The notes: a model not told the origin generated them from the letters alone. 64,000 nucleotides of DNA from Pseudoalteromonas amylolytica (GCF_001854605.1 NZ_MKJU01000031.1:3997-67996); one strand, 5' to 3'; positions 33,742-49,951 are shown, numbered from the stretch's first letter. Numbers and translations: made by a program.

Positions 33742-35067
33742 CTAAATAAAACGCTTGATAATAAAATCAACCTTTACCCGTTTGGCTTGGCCTAATAGTT
33801 TTCTAACTGGTAATGGGTAGTCATCCAATGTTTCTACATCTTCTGGCCCGCTTAACAGTCGACAGTTTGCCAAAATAGCCTGCTTTTCTTTTTCTATATC
33901 TGCTTGGATCTGATGGTCTGGATCTTCGATCAGAATGCCATTTTCAATGTCCAAACCCCAAGCTCTTGGATTAAGGTTATGCCCGCTCAGCAAATGCGTG
34001 TGGTTATCTTTGCATATACCTTTTAGGTGAAATGAATTGTTCCCTTCTTTCCACAAATATACTTTTAGCTGACCGGACTTAATAAAACGATGTTGAGACT
34101 TTAAGAACTTTCTCAATATGGTTTCATACAGATATGGCAGCGCACCAATACGGCTAAATGGCTGACTTGGACATATATAGAAGTCATTAGCTGTTTTGTC
34201 ACCTACAACAATGCTGACCTGTTGCCCTTGTTTCAGTAAACGGCGCAATGAGCGTAGTAACGGTGCAGGAAAGTTAAAGTACGGTGTGTATAACACCAAC
34301 TCGTGCTCTGTAGTATCAAATAAGCTCTTGATTAATCTGTTTAGTTTATTTGTACGCCGACCAAAGCCTAGAAAAGCGCGAACATTAAGCCCTGCATTGC
34401 AGTCTGCACCTTCAAACGTATATTTTGCCTTCTTAAGGTCACGCATAAGCTGCTTTTGTGCCAACTTTATATCCGCTAACTTCGGTAGTGGTCTAGTATC
34501 TAAACGAGCCACCGCTTCAGAACTCAGAAGGTGCGTTTCAATAAAGTGGCAAAAGCTATTCGCAAGTAAAGGCTGTTTAATTACAAAGTATCTATCTAAT
34601 CTATACTTATCATCATAATGTAAATACACATTATTTAAGCTTGCTCCACTGTACAATACCGTATTGTCAATGACGAAACCTTTGAGGTGTAACACACCAA
34701 ATAGCTCTTTTGCTTTTACCGGCACACCATACACTTTTACATTACTATGTGTCTGAGCCAGTTTGTCGCAATATAGTTTCGCATTTCCTTCAGATCTTTC
34801 CTCGCCAATTAAGCCACGTTGTGCTCGATGGAAGTCGACCAACACGTTAATTTCAAGCGCTGGATTTTCAAGCGACTTCTTATGCAAAGCTTCTAAAATC
34901 TCACGGCCTGCTTCATCGTCTTGTAAGTACAATGCGGTGATGTAGATCCTTTCCTCTGCACCACGTATCAAGTCGAGTAATTCATCATGATACTGCTTTG
35001 CATCCGTTAAAATTTGGATTTTATCAGCTGTCAATGCAAATCCAGGTGTATCCTGCCAAAATGCCAT
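33742..35067 (-). CDS. pssA: CDP-diacylglycerol-serine O-phosphatidyltransferase
   Basis: A 441-residue phosphatidylserine synthase of the phospholipase D superfamily, the type II enzyme of gammaproteobacteria. It carries two HKD-type motifs: HLKGFVIDNTVLYSGASLNN and HLKGICKDNHTHLLSGHNLN, followed by RAWGLDIENGILI. It makes phosphatidylserine from CDP-diacylglycerol and serine, the precursor of phosphatidylethanolamine, and associates peripherally with the inner membrane. There is no signal peptide. The basic C-terminus (KLLGQAKRVKVDFIIKRF) is typical. It is a single gene, divergent from trxB. Confidence 0.94.
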   Translation of the reverse strand: MAFWQDTPGFALTADKIQILTDAKQYHDELLDLIRGAEERIYITALYLQDDEAGREILEALHKKSLENPALEINVLVDFHRAQRGLIGEERSEGNAKLYCDKLAQTHSNVKVYGVPVKAKELFGVLHLKGFVIDNTVLYSGASLNNVYLHYDDKYRLDRYFVIKQPLLANSFCHFIETHLLSSEAVARLDTRPLPKLADIKLAQKQLMRDLKKAKYTFEGADCNAGLNVRAFLGFGRRTNKLNRLIKSLFDTTEHELVLYTPYFNFPAPLLRSLRRLLKQGQQVSIVVGDKTANDFYICPSQPFSRIGALPYLYETILRKFLKSQHRFIKSGQLKVYLWKEGNNSFHLKGICKDNHTHLLSGHNLNPRAWGLDIENGILIEDPDHQIQADIEKEKQAILANCRLLSGPEDVETLDDYPLPVRKLLGQAKRVKVDFIIKRFI

Positions 35068-35318
35068 AAATACCTATTCGTTAGGGGCTATTCTCTAGAG
35101 AATAACGAAACAAAATTACTAAGAACATACCAAAAAAAAACAATTTGATCATCGAATAGCGTTAGTTTTGCCTCTGATGGCTTAAATATCCATCAAGTAC
35201 AGTATTTTTGACAACTGTACGATTTAGAGAAAAATGAAATTACGGTTTTATTTTACATCTAGGTTGAATTACATAGAATCGACCTCATTAATTCTCGGTA
35301 TGTTAATTTTAGGAATGA

Positions 35319-36275
<957 letters not shown>

Positions 36276-36281
36276 ATCTTG

Positions 36282-36309
36282 AAATGGGAGCAAATGCTCC
36301 CATTTTATT
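36282..36309 (+). terminator. Terminator after trxB
   Basis: AAATGGGAGCA / TGCTCCCATTT stem followed by a T-rich tract. Confidence 0.8.
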
Positions 36310-36360
36310 TATCACAGTTTTGCGCTATTTTAGCTATATCAGAAGCCATAACGTCTTTAT

Positions 36361-37077
36361 ATGACACAGCAATTATTCCACCTCAATCTGCACGATACTT
36401 TTTTTCCACCATGTAAATATGCTTTAAAAGACCCTGATGGCCTGCTAGCTATTGGTGGCTGTTTAAGTGTTGCACGTTTAAAAGTTGCCTACGCCAATGG
36501 TATATTTCCTTGGTTCAATGAGAACGAGCCCATCATGTGGTGGTCACCTAGCAATCGGGGGATTCTTGAACTTGACGAATTTCATGTCAGTCGGTCCTTA
36601 AAAAAGGCACTGCGACAACTGAACCCAACCGTCACAGTCAATACTGCGTTTAATGACGTTATCAATGCTTGTAGGATGCAACGTATTAATAAAGAGGGAA
36701 CATGGATAAACAGTGATATGTTACTAGCCTACCAGAATGCACACGAAAAGGGTTTAACACATAGTCTAGAGCTGTGGCAAAACGATCGCCTTATCGGAGG
36801 TCTATATGGCGTAATGCAATCTGGTGTGTTTTGTGGCGAATCAATGTTTTTTTATCAGCCTAATGCATCGAAGTTGGCCATGTGGGCATTGACTAATTGG
36901 CTGAGAAGGCATAATGCCCATTTCATTGACTGTCAGCTAGAAAACCCTTATCTAACAAGTCTAGGTGCAAAAGTTATATCTCGAGATGAATTCTTGACTA
37001 GACTTAATGTAGCGGCACAATTTAACGTGCCAAAAACAATGTGGCTTGCTCAAACATTGGATGACATTTATGACTGA
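36361..37077 (+). CDS. aat: Leucyl/phenylalanyl-tRNA-protein transferase
   Basis: A 238-residue cytoplasmic enzyme that adds Leu or Phe from aminoacyl-tRNA to proteins with N-terminal Arg or Lys, creating N-degrons for ClpS-ClpAP. Conserved stretches are FPPCKYALKDPDGLLAIGG, GIFPWFNENEPIMWWSP and GGLYGVMQSGVFCGESMF. Its last 8 bp overlap the bpt start, so both transferases are co-translated. Confidence 0.95.
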   Translation: MTQQLFHLNLHDTFFPPCKYALKDPDGLLAIGGCLSVARLKVAYANGIFPWFNENEPIMWWSPSNRGILELDEFHVSRSLKKALRQLNPTVTVNTAFNDVINACRMQRINKEGTWINSDMLLAYQNAHEKGLTHSLELWQNDRLIGGLYGVMQSGVFCGESMFFYQPNASKLAMWALTNWLRRHNAHFIDCQLENPYLTSLGAKVISRDEFLTRLNVAAQFNVPKTMWLAQTLDDIYD

Positions 37078-37786
37078 ACACTTTCCTTCTAAAATTGGTC
37101 TGAGTCAGCAGTTTAGTTGCAGTTATCTGCCGCAGCAAAACGAGCAGTTATTAGTGATTCTGGATCCGAACTGTTACACGCCAGAGCGCTTTGAAGCACT
37201 GTTGGAATTGGGGTTTCGGCGCAGTGGTGATCAAATTTACCGCCCTCACTGTCCAAAATGTAGTGCGTGTCAGTCTATTCGTATTCCGACAAAACTCTTC
37301 ACCCCCTCAAAGTCTCAAAAGCGTAAGTTAAAAAAAATAACGCAAGAGTTCTCTTTTACAGTCAGTCATAAAGAGAGGGAGGAATATTATCCTCTGTATG
37401 AAAAGTACATTTCACTTCGACATTACGATGGCAGTATGTATCCGCCGAACAAACTGCAATATGAAAGCTTTCTGTTTTGTCAGTGGCTACCTATCTCTTT
37501 TATTGAGCTTTGGCATAATGACAAACTCATTGCCGTTGCCGTGACTGATACTATGCCAAATGCTTTGTCAGCTATCTATACATTTTTTGACCCTGAGTAT
37601 GACAGTTACAGCCTTGGAAATGTTATGATAATGGCACAGATTGAACACGCGAAAAAATTAGACAAAGAATTTGTTTATTTAGGCTATCAAATCGATAGCT
37701 GCAAAAAAATGCGTTATAAGTCACAATTTTTACCTGCTCAAAGATTTGTAAACGATGTTTGGATTGAGCAAGATCCGCCTCAATAA
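37070..37786 (+). CDS. bpt: Aspartate/glutamate leucyltransferase
   Basis: A 238-residue ATE1-like leucyltransferase attaching Leu to N-terminal Asp or Glu. The N-terminal Cys-containing domain has CYTPERFEALLELGFRRSG and HCPKCSACQSIRIP; the C-terminal acetyltransferase-like fold has SLGNVMIMAQIEHAKKL and YLGYQIDSCKKMRYK. ATG 37070 overlaps the aat stop (ATGACTGA), and an upstream in-frame start would overlap more deeply. Together with aat it covers basic and acidic secondary destabilising residues. Confidence 0.94.
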   Translation: MTEHFPSKIGLSQQFSCSYLPQQNEQLLVILDPNCYTPERFEALLELGFRRSGDQIYRPHCPKCSACQSIRIPTKLFTPSKSQKRKLKKITQEFSFTVSHKEREEYYPLYEKYISLRHYDGSMYPPNKLQYESFLFCQWLPISFIELWHNDKLIAVAVTDTMPNALSAIYTFFDPEYDSYSLGNVMIMAQIEHAKKLDKEFVYLGYQIDSCKKMRYKSQFLPAQRFVNDVWIEQDPPQ

Positions 37787-37842
37787 CGTGGACAATATGT
37801 ACTGTGTAAGTAAAAATGAACTTAAATTGGCTATTTAAATAA

Positions 37843-38148
<306 letters not shown>

Positions 38149-38270
38149 TCGAACCGTGTAGAAACCTGCCGTTAATTAGTACAATCTTAGGTTGTAGACT
38201 TCACTTGCGTTTAGCTATTTTATTTAAATGATAAGTCGTTGTTACTATCGGTGAGTATTCGATATATAAC

Positions 38271-38298
38271 AAAAAGCCTAGCAAATGCTAGGCTTTTT
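38271..38298. terminator. Bidirectional terminator between infA and clpA
   Basis: AAAAAGCCTAGCA-AA-TGCTAGGCTTTTT lies between two converging genes. Confidence 0.9.
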
Positions 38299-38317
38299 GA
38301 CGTGTAAAGCTCTGATG

Positions 38318-40582
38318 CTATGCCGATACAAGATTAGACTCATATCTAAAGTCCAGCTCTCCAGCCTTAACGCCAATTTTAACACTACCACCCTCGCTTA
38401 GCTTACCAAACAGGATCTCGTTCGCCAGTGGCTTTTTAAGCTTGTCTTGGATAACTCTTGCCATCGGTCTTGCCCCCATAGCTTTATCATAACCAAGGTC
38501 ACCAAGCCATTCACGCGCTGCGGAAGTAAGTTCCAAGTTAACTGACTTTTTATCCAGTTGTGCTTGTAGTTCCACTACAAACTTATCAACAACTTGCAAA
38601 ATAACTTCTTTTTCAAGGTGATTAAACCAAATGATGTTATCTAGTCGGTTTCTAAACTCAGGCGTAAACACCTTATTGATCTCAACCATTGCATCGTGTG
38701 AGTGATCTTGCTCTTGGAAACCAATAGATTTACGCACGGTTTCCTGCACACCCGCATTAGTGGTCATAACTACAACTACATTGCGAAAATCCGCTTTGCG
38801 ACCGTTATTGTCAGTTAATGTACCGTGATCCATAACTTGCAGTAAGATATTGTAAATATCTGGGTGTGCTTTCTCAATTTCATCTAAAAGCACCACTGCA
38901 TGGGGGTGTTTTATTACCGCATCAGTCAGCAGTCCACCTTGTTCAAATCCTACGTAACCTGGAGGCGCACCAATTAATCTGCTAATTGCATGACGCTCTG
39001 AGTATTCAGACATATCAAAGCGAATAAACTCCACACCCATACACTTAGCTAACTGCTTAGTTACCTCTGTTTTACCTACCCCGGTAGGTCCTGCAAACAG
39101 AAATGAGCCGATCGGTTTATCTTCATTAGCAAGCCCTGATCGAGACAGACGTATTGCTGACGTTAAAGCATCGATAGATTGGTCTTGACCAAACACCAAC
39201 ATTTTCAAATTACGATCTAAGTTCTTCAAGGTCTCTTTATCACTATTAGAAACGCTTTGTTGAGGAATTCTCGCAATTTTTGATACGATCATCTCAATAT
39301 CTGAAACACCGATTGTTTTTTTACGTCTTGATGCTGGTTGCAAGCGCTGATTAGCACCCGCTTCATCAATCACATCAATTGCTTTATCTGGCAAATGACG
39401 CTCATTAATATACTTGGCACTTAGCTCAGCTGCAGCTCGCAATGCCTTTTGCGTATAACGAATACCATGATGCTCTTCATAACGCTCTTTTAGTCCATAT
39501 AAGATTTTGGTGGTATCAGCCACACTCGGTTCCACCACGTCAATTTTTTGGAATCGACGAACTAGCGCTCGGTCCTTTTCAAAAATATTCTTAAACTCAG
39601 TATATGTGGTTGAGCCCATACAACGGAGTTGACCGCTAGATAGCAATGGTTTTATCAAGTTTGATGCATCCATCACGCCACCCGACGCAGCACCTGCACC
39701 TATGATGGTGTGTATTTCGTCAATGAATAATATTGCTTGTGGTTTTGACTGCAGCTCCTTTAGCAATGCTTTGAAACGTTTCTCAAAATCACCTCGGTAT
39801 TTAGTCCCCGCAAGCAAAGCCCCCATGTCTAGCGAATAAACCACTGCATCTTCGATAACTTCAGGTACTTGCTTGTTGATAATGCGATATGCAAGTCCCT
39901 CAGCAATAGCTGTTTTACCCACCCCTGCTTCACCAACAAGTAAAGGGTTGTTTTTCTTACGACGACATAAAACTTGAACCGTACGCTCAACTTCATCATC
40001 ACGTCCTACGAGCGGATCCACCTGTCCTGCTTGCGCTAACGTATTGAGGTTGGTTGTAAAGTTCTCCAACTTAGTTTTTTCTTCGTTTTGTACGTCACTC
40101 GAATCGTCATGAATGTCTTCATGATCATCGTGATCAGATTCCTCATCAACTTTTGAAATACCATGAGAAATAAAATTAACAATATCGAGGCGGCTAATAT
40201 CGCTCTTTTTCAACAAATAAACCGCTTGGCTTTCTTGCTCTGAGAAAATCGCTACCAACACGTTAACACCGGTAACTTCACTACGCCCTGATGATTGTAC
40301 GTGAAATACTGCACGCTGTAATACGCGCTGAAAGCCCAACGTTGGCTGCGTTTCTCTGTCTTCTTCTAAATCGGGAATAACAGGCGTTGTTTCGTCAATG
40401 AATTCTGACAATTCCCGTTTTAGATTTTCTATATCCACCCCACAGGCGCCTAACGCCTCTCCTGCCGATGGGTTATCAATTAGCGCCAATAACAAATGTT
40501 CAACTGTCATGAATTCATGGCGACGCGTGCGCGCCTCGCGAAAAGCGGCGTTTAAGGTAACTTCTAGATCTTTATTTAGCAT
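38318..40582 (-). CDS. clpA: ATP-dependent Clp protease ATP-binding subunit ClpA
   Basis: A 754-residue AAA+ unfoldase for ClpP. The N-domain (about 1-145) binds ClpS. AAA1 has Walker A GEAGVGKT (217-224) and [16 protein letters not shown]2 has GPTGVGKT and [13 protein letters not shown]. The ClpP-binding tripeptide is IGF in RKSIGFQEQ, in place of the usual IGL. An acidic linker rich in Asp/His (about 146-165) follows the N-domain. ATG 40582 gives the MLNKDLE start seen in E. coli ClpA (MLNQELE); a TTG two codons upstream is less likely. It is 29 bp after clpS. Confidence 0.96.
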   Translation of the reverse strand: MLNKDLEVTLNAAFREARTRRHEFMTVEHLLLALIDNPSAGEALGACGVDIENLKRELSEFIDETTPVIPDLEEDRETQPTLGFQRVLQRAVFHVQSSGRSEVTGVNVLVAIFSEQESQAVYLLKKSDISRLDIVNFISHGISKVDEESDHDDHEDIHDDSSDVQNEEKTKLENFTTNLNTLAQAGQVDPLVGRDDEVERTVQVLCRRKKNNPLLVGEAGVGKTAIAEGLAYRIINKQVPEVIEDAVVYSLDMGALLAGTKYRGDFEKRFKALLKELQSKPQAILFIDEIHTIIGAGAASGGVMDASNLIKPLLSSGQLRCMGSTTYTEFKNIFEKDRALVRRFQKIDVVEPSVADTTKILYGLKERYEEHHGIRYTQKALRAAAELSAKYINERHLPDKAIDVIDEAGANQRLQPASRRKKTIGVSDIEMIVSKIARIPQQSVSNSDKETLKNLDRNLKMLVFGQDQSIDALTSAIRLSRSGLANEDKPIGSFLFAGPTGVGKTEVTKQLAKCMGVEFIRFDMSEYSERHAISRLIGAPPGYVGFEQGGLLTDAVIKHPHAVVLLDEIEKAHPDIYNILLQVMDHGTLTDNNGRKADFRNVVVVMTTNAGVQETVRKSIGFQEQDHSHDAMVEINKVFTPEFRNRLDNIIWFNHLEKEVILQVVDKFVVELQAQLDKKSVNLELTSAAREWLGDLGYDKAMGARPMARVIQDKLKKPLANEILFGKLSEGGSVKIGVKAGELDFRYESNLVSA

Positions 40583-40611
40583 TGGCAACCCCCAAACGAG
40601 AATTAAAAAGG

Positions 40612-40929
40612 TTATTCTTGCTCACAACTACACAGCAAAGGATGCTCATGGTCGCGAGCGTAACGATTGACCTGCTCAGCCTTGGTGTGGGCAATATCTG
40701 CAGGATATATACCACATACAGCTTTTCCCTCATGATGCACTTTCAGCATCACCTCAGTTGCTCTTTCGCTATCCATATTAAAAAATGTCATTAAAACTTC
40801 AATTACAAATTCCATTGGCGTGTAATCGTCGTTGTTCAAAATGACCTTGTACTTACGCGGTGGGCTTAGCTTTTGCTTTGCACTTTCGCGTACCGTGTCT
40901 ATCACACCTGATTCTTTCGTCCCACTCAT
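40612..40929 (-). CDS. clpS: ClpS adaptor protein
   Basis: A 105-residue N-degron adaptor that delivers substrates with N-terminal Leu, Phe, Trp or Tyr to ClpAP. The conserved [16 protein letters not shown] contains the N-degron pocket residues, followed by [13 protein letters not shown]. It is immediately upstream of clpA in the same operon and divergent from cspD. The Leu/Phe transferases that make its substrates are 3 kb away. Confidence 0.96.
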   Translation of the reverse strand: MSGTKESGVIDTVRESAKQKLSPPRKYKVILNNDDYTPMEFVIEVLMTFFNMDSERATEVMLKVHHEGKAVCGIYPADIAHTKAEQVNRYARDHEHPLLCSCEQE

Positions 40930-41129
40930 AATTAAATATAGTCTTGTCTTGGTAACTCAAGCAAACTTGAATTAAAAAATAAATAAAATGTTAAAAAATT
41001 CGTTAAAAAACTTGACTGACTGCTTATATAAACTACAGTCCTAATTAGATTGCTTAATCTATGGGCAGTCTAGCAAATTATAAAGTTTAGATTAACTAAA
41101 TTAGTCAACTTATAGAAGGATGTAGAAGT

Positions 41130-41348
41130 ATGGCTTGCGGAAAAGTCAAATGGTTCAACAATGCCAAAGGGTTTGGTTTCATCGTAGAAGACGGCAGTGA
41201 GGAAGATATCTTCGCCCATTACTCAACGATTGTAATGGATGGATACAAAACGCTTAAAGCTGGTCAGGATGTAACATTCGAGCTACAAGAGGGGCCTAAA
41301 GGCCTCCACGCTACCAACATCGCTCCACGTGATGAAGAGTTAGCTTAG
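41130..41348 (+). CDS. cspD: Cold-shock-like protein CspD
   Basis: A 72-residue cold-shock domain protein with RNP1-type KGFGFIVE and RNP2-type DIFAHYS motifs. Its place beside clpS and its acidic composition fit CspD, a stationary-phase inhibitor of replication in E. coli, in preference to cold-induced CspA. AAGGATG precedes the ATG. A long 5' leader (about 150 bp from clpS) could hold promoter and RNA-level control. Confidence 0.92.
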   Translation: MACGKVKWFNNAKGFGFIVEDGSEEDIFAHYSTIVMDGYKTLKAGQDVTFELQEGPKGLHATNIAPRDEELA

Positions 41349-41545
41349 TTGTAGTTTTGGCTATCGGAAGCGGGCTGCAATTGTTGCTCGCTTCATATTC
41401 CTTATAATTTTTGTCCCTTCTCCTTTAAAATTTCTAATTAGCCCTCATCTATTTTGCTTGCTACAATAGCGCTCGTTGTCGTTAGGTAGGTTAGATATTT
41501 TTATTTACGTGCAAAGTGAAAATATCTAACAAACTTGCTATAACC

Positions 41546-41562
41546 TGTTGCCTTAGGCAACA
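41546..41562 (+). other. Hairpin in the icd leader
   Basis: TGTTGCC-TTA-GGCAACA is a perfect 7-bp stem 55 bp before icd without a T-run. It could be a leader RNA structure or an operator. Confidence 0.4.
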
Positions 41563-41565
41563 TAG

Positions 41566-43839
<2,274 letters not shown>

Positions 43840-43855
43840 CGTTGTAGTAATGTGG

Positions 43856-43882
43856 AAAAAGCCTGCTTATGCAGGCTTTTTT
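43856..43882. terminator. Bidirectional terminator after icd
   Basis: AAAAAGCCTGC-TTAT-GCAGGCTTTTTT lies between icd and the converging receptor gene. Confidence 0.9.
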
Positions 43883-43894
43883 ATTATCTGTTCG

Positions 43895-45919
43895 CTAAAA
43901 CTGATATCGGTAGGACAGTGAAACGTTGCGCCCTCTTGCTTGATATTCTCCAAATGGCTGGTTGTTCTTCTCTCCAAACGGAACAATAGCGCTGGTACTA
44001 TACTCTGTATCCAATGCGTTATTGATATCTAATGACAATGACATATTATCACTCAGTTGATAATTAACCGCCGCAGAAACCGCTGTGTTTGAATCTTTAT
44101 CTGACAAAACTTCCACCGTACTTCTACCATTGACCGACACCGAGATGCTCCAGTTTTGATTCGGATAATACACAAGTGATGTCATGCTATAGGTTCTAGG
44201 GACGAGTATGTCTGATGGCGTTATTTGCTGTGCTTCGTCAATATGTGTCTGATTACTGAACAGGTGCGTGATAAACCCTTTTAATTGCACTTTGTTAAAC
44301 AGTCTCAATTGCCAGTCTATTTCCACACCTCGTGTAGTATTGCTTGCAATGTTATCTAGAAATACATTATCTCCATCCACACGAAAATCTATCAGGTCGT
44401 CAATATCGTTCCTAAACAAGCTAGTACTGATAGAAAAATCCTCACCGACAAATTGATACACAAACTCTAATGCCTCGAGTGTTGTTGGACGGAGGTTTTG
44501 ATTACCTATCGTCAAACCGCTTTCTTCGTCATACAAATCTCCAAGTGAAGGCACTCGGTAGGCTTGGCCATAAATTAACTTAAAGGTGTGCCGTTCGTTT
44601 GGACTGTAGATCAAAGTTGCCCTAGGATTGGTTTTATCCGTCACATCATTATACGCATCATTACGTAAGCCCAACGTTGAGCGCCACTGGTCATTCCATA
44701 CTGATTCCAGCTGTACGTAAACCATTTCTATGCGCCGCTCGTTATCCAAGATAATACGCTGCTCAGGTGCCGTTAACTCAACCACATTACCGAAGTATTC
44801 GAGATCTCCAAAAATATTGTAGTTACTACGTAAATACCCTCCTGGCACTTGGGAGCGAACGAACTCGAGCCCTGCTGATACCCTATGCTTAGCAAGCAGT
44901 TGGTAGCTGTAATCAATATTTGCTCGATAAGAATCATGCGTAAAGTTTTCTCCAAATAGAAAATCCGCTTGGGTAAATGGTCCTGTTCCTTTTAGCTCAA
45001 GCGCCGAGAGCGATTTACGCTTGGCTTTGGAATATTCAAGTCCCGCTTTAAACATCCAATCTTGCTGTTGAGCATTTTGGTATTCAAGCCGAGATAGCCA
45101 GTGTTTGTTTTCTACATACGCCGTTCCATCTCTCAATCTGCGAAACAAGTAATGATTCTTGCGCTTTGAATTAAAATAATGGTTTCTGAGCGTAAACCCC
45201 GCATAGGATAGATAGGCCTCTAATTGATTGGCCTCGTGTGCATCATTTGTAGTAGTTTGAATATTAAAGCGGTCAAAGACATTTCCTAAAGTATCACCAT
45301 CGTCTTCATAAATACGCGCATCAACCCCAAAGGACAACTCTTCACCTTGATAGTTAAAGCCCCCGTTGATTTCTCGCCTGTCAAACGAGCCCACAGCAAC
45401 TTCAATATTATTCTCTATTTTGGTCACGATATTAATGACACCGTTAAACGCATTTGAACCATATAAAGTCGATCCAGGGCCTCGAATAACTTCAACTTTC
45501 TCAACATTATGTAAGCTAACAAACCTGTCTATGTAGTTGATTCCACCTGTATAATCTTCGTTCAAGCGTTGACCATTAACTAAAACTAAAAGCGTGTTAG
45601 CGTATTTTTGCGGGTGTCCGCGTGTGATCAGATAAGATTGGTTACCTTCGACCGAATTATACATTGGATAAAACCCAGAAATGTGGGCAAATAATTCACT
45701 CAGTGTTTCAATACCTAACAGTCGGATATCTTGTCTCGAAAAGTAACTGACCGTTGAAGGGGCATATTTAAGTTGGGTATCCGTCTTGGTTGCGATGGTT
45801 ACAGTAACGTTTTGTAACTCTTCAAGAGACAAGCCATAGATGTCCTCTTCTGCAACACAGTTACATGCCATAAAAACACCCAACAAATAAATCAAGTGGA
45901 TGGCAGGCGTATTAGTCAT
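43895..45919 (-). CDS. TonB-dependent outer-membrane receptor
   Basis: 674 residues with a signal peptide (IHLIYLLGVFMACNCVA). The plug domain (about 45-165) shows LVNGQRLNEDYTGG and VEVIRGPGSTLYGSNAFNGVINIVTK in pieces. The C-terminal beta-barrel ends in the aromatic signature SLSYRYQF. The mature N-terminus YGLSLEELQNVTVTIATK resembles a family often found in Vibrio and Alteromonadales. It should import a siderophore, vitamin or other ligand through the outer membrane. No transporter or biosynthesis gene is adjacent, and no Fur box was identified upstream, so the ligand is unknown. Confidence 0.9.
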   Translation of the reverse strand: MTNTPAIHLIYLLGVFMACNCVAEEDIYGLSLEELQNVTVTIATKTDTQLKYAPSTVSYFSRQDIRLLGIETLSELFAHISGFYPMYNSVEGNQSYLITRGHPQKYANTLLVLVNGQRLNEDYTGGINYIDRFVSLHNVEKVEVIRGPGSTLYGSNAFNGVINIVTKIENNIEVAVGSFDRREINGGFNYQGEELSFGVDARIYEDDGDTLGNVFDRFNIQTTTNDAHEANQLEAYLSYAGFTLRNHYFNSKRKNHYLFRRLRDGTAYVENKHWLSRLEYQNAQQQDWMFKAGLEYSKAKRKSLSALELKGTGPFTQADFLFGENFTHDSYRANIDYSYQLLAKHRVSAGLEFVRSQVPGGYLRSNYNIFGDLEYFGNVVELTAPEQRIILDNERRIEMVYVQLESVWNDQWRSTLGLRNDAYNDVTDKTNPRATLIYSPNERHTFKLIYGQAYRVPSLGDLYDEESGLTIGNQNLRPTTLEALEFVYQFVGEDFSISTSLFRNDIDDLIDFRVDGDNVFLDNIASNTTRGVEIDWQLRLFNKVQLKGFITHLFSNQTHIDEAQQITPSDILVPRTYSMTSLVYYPNQNWSISVSVNGRSTVEVLSDKDSNTAVSAAVNYQLSDNMSLSLDINNALDTEYSTSAIVPFGEKNNQPFGEYQARGRNVSLSYRYQF

Positions 45920-46008
45920 AGTTACATATCGGGTTACTTTAAAGTCATATCTATAAGTTAGTTATGTTACATTCATTTGTCACGTGAAACATTGTGCAAC
46001 TCGCCCCT

Positions 46009-46036
46009 TTGTCACTATCACAGGCAATGATACAAT
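46009..46036 (+). promoter_or_regulatory. Promoter of rluE
   Basis: TTGTCA (46009-46014), a 16-bp spacer and TACAAT (46031-46036) form a good sigma-70 promoter. It predicts transcription from about 46043, which supports the ATG at 46066 and excludes the longer frame from 45994. Confidence 0.6.
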
Positions 46037-46065
46037 TCATAGCGCTACAATTAATCGGTGAAGTA

Positions 46066-46707
46066 ATGAATAAAGCCCGTACACAGTTCAACAAAAGTAA
46101 TAGAAACAAGCCTAAGACCAAGTTTCAAAGTAAACGCCCTGTCAAACAGGCTCTCCCTCCAGAACAAGTAAAAATAATTTTGTTCAACAAGCCCTATGAT
46201 GTTTTGTGTCAATTTACCGATGACGCAAATCGCGCAACGCTTGCTAATTACATCAAAGAAAAGCATGTCTATGCCGCAGGTCGTTTAGACAGAGACAGCG
46301 AAGGTCTTTTGCTTTTAACCAACTGTGGAAAACTACAACATCAATTAACTAACCCCAATCAAAAAACCACCAAAACTTACTGGGTGCAAGTCGAAGGTGT
46401 TCCGTCAAATGAAGCTTTAAAAGCTCTATCTGAGGGTGTAGAGCTCAAAGATGGTCTAACTCGACCTGCCACTGTTAAAGTTATTGAAGAGCCAGATATT
46501 TGGCCAAGAACTCCACCAATTCGAGAACGTGCAAGTATTCCTACAACGTGGTTAAGCATCAGCATAAGTGAAGGTAAAAACCGCCAAGTTCGTAGAATGA
46601 CAGCGCATGTCGGCCATCCAACACTGCGACTAATTAGAGCAAAGATTGGAAAATACACCCTTGATGGATTAAAAAATGGCGAATATAAGATACTCAGCGG
46701 TTATTGA
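46066..46707 (+). CDS. rluE: 23S rRNA pseudouridine synthase RluE
   Basis: A 213-residue RsuA-family pseudouridine synthase without an S4 domain, which fits RluE (modifying U2457 in E. coli 23S rRNA). The catalytic Asp is in AGRLDRDSEGLLLLT; EGKNRQVRRMTAHVGHPTLRL is the conserved C-terminal motif. A basic N-terminus (about 1-35) is rich in Lys, Arg and Asn. The start was set by the promoter at 46009-46036 and by GGTGAAG before the ATG. The same order, rluE then mnmA, hflD and purB, is known in E. coli. Confidence 0.92.
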   Translation: MNKARTQFNKSNRNKPKTKFQSKRPVKQALPPEQVKIILFNKPYDVLCQFTDDANRATLANYIKEKHVYAAGRLDRDSEGLLLLTNCGKLQHQLTNPNQKTTKTYWVQVEGVPSNEALKALSEGVELKDGLTRPATVKVIEEPDIWPRTPPIRERASIPTTWLSISISEGKNRQVRRMTAHVGHPTLRLIRAKIGKYTLDGLKNGEYKILSGY

Positions 46708-46744
46708 TAGAGATATCGACTTTTAGCGGCAGGCTTTTGCGTGC

Positions 46745-46750
46745 TATAAT
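46745..46750 (+). promoter_or_regulatory. Extended -10 of mnmA promoter
   Basis: TGC-TATAAT at 46742-46750, with a poor -35 (TTTTAG), about 40 bp before mnmA. The TGn extension compensates for the weak -35. Confidence 0.55.
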
Positions 46751-46789
46751 CACGGCCTTTCCACATCAGGTAGATTTACAGCAAAAATT

Positions 46790-47889
46790 ATGAGCGATAA
46801 TAGTCACATTAAAGTCATCGTTGGCATGTCCGGCGGTGTTGATTCTTCGGTTTCAGCGTATCTGTTAAAAGAGCAAGGCTATCAGGTTGAAGGCCTGTTC
46901 ATGAAAAACTGGGAAGAAGACGATAATGATGAGTATTGCGCCGCCGCTGAAGACTTAAAAGATGCGCAAGCTGTCTGTGACAAATTAGGCATTGAACTAC
47001 ACACCGTAAACTTTGCCGCTGAGTATTGGGACAATGTGTTTGAATACTTCTTAGCTGAATATAAAGCAGGCCGTACACCTAACCCCGACATCATGTGCAA
47101 CAAAGAGATTAAATTCAAAGCGTTCTTGGAATTTGCCGCACAAGCACTAGGTGCCGACTACATCGCCACCGGTCATTATGTTCGTAGAGAAGAACGCGAT
47201 GGTCAGTTTGTTATGTGTCGCGGTTTGGACGATAACAAAGATCAAAGTTACTTCTTATACACTTTAAGTCATGAGCACATAGCTCAAACGCTTTTCCCTG
47301 TTGGTGATATTGCCAAGCCTGAGGTACGTCGTATCGCAGAAGAGCAAGATTTAATTACACATGACAAAAAAGACAGTACAGGCATTTGTTTTATTGGTGA
47401 GCGTAAATTTAAGGACTTCCTACAAAAGTTTCTACCCGCCCAGCCTGGCAAAATAGAAGACACCGAAGGCAATGAAGTAGGTGAGCATGAAGGCCTTATG
47501 TATCACACTCTAGGTCAGCGTAAAGGTCTACTAATAGGCGGTATGAAAGAAGGTAATGGTGAGCCTTGGTACGTTGTTGACAAAGATATTGAGCGTAATG
47601 TGCTAGTTGTAGGACAAGGTAAAGATCACCCTCGTCTGTTCAGCAACGGTCTAAATGCCGACCAACTTCATTGGGTTGACCGTACGGGACCTAAAGGCAC
47701 CACCCGCTGCACCGTAAAAACCCGTTATCGCCAAACTGATATTCCATGTACCTTACTCGTTGGTGCAGACGGCATGGCACGTGTTCTGTTTGATGAGCCA
47801 CAAAAAGCAGTCACGCCAGGTCAATCGGCTGTCTTTTACGCAAATGAAGTTTGCTTAGGCGGTGGAATTATTGATTCGGTGATTAAGTA

Positions 47890-47890
<1 letters not shown>
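46790..47890 (+). CDS. mnmA: tRNA-specific 2-thiouridylase MnmA
   Basis: A 366-residue enzyme that thiolates U34 of Lys, Glu and Gln tRNAs using sulfur relayed by the Tus system. The PP-loop [15 protein letters not shown] is N-terminal. Catalytic Cys residues are in [12 protein letters not shown] and [12 protein letters not shown]. The C-terminal domain is complete. The stop overlaps hflD by one base (TAATGG), as in the conserved mnmA-hflD pair. Confidence 0.96.
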
Positions 47891-49898
<2,008 letters not shown>

Positions 49899-49920
49899 CT
49901 TACACGTAAATTAAGTTATA

Positions 49921-49951
49921 AAGCGAAAGAAGCATTTCTTTCGCTTTTTTT
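49921..49951 (+). terminator. Terminator after purB
   Basis: AAGCGAAAGAA-GCAT-TTCTTTCGCTT followed by T residues; it ends 11 bp before the next start codon. Confidence 0.88.

Noticed and set aside
38149-38270. Possible tRNA gene between infA and clpA (E. coli has serW there)
   Set aside because: No cloverleaf, anticodon arm or TTC loop was found in the 120 bp.
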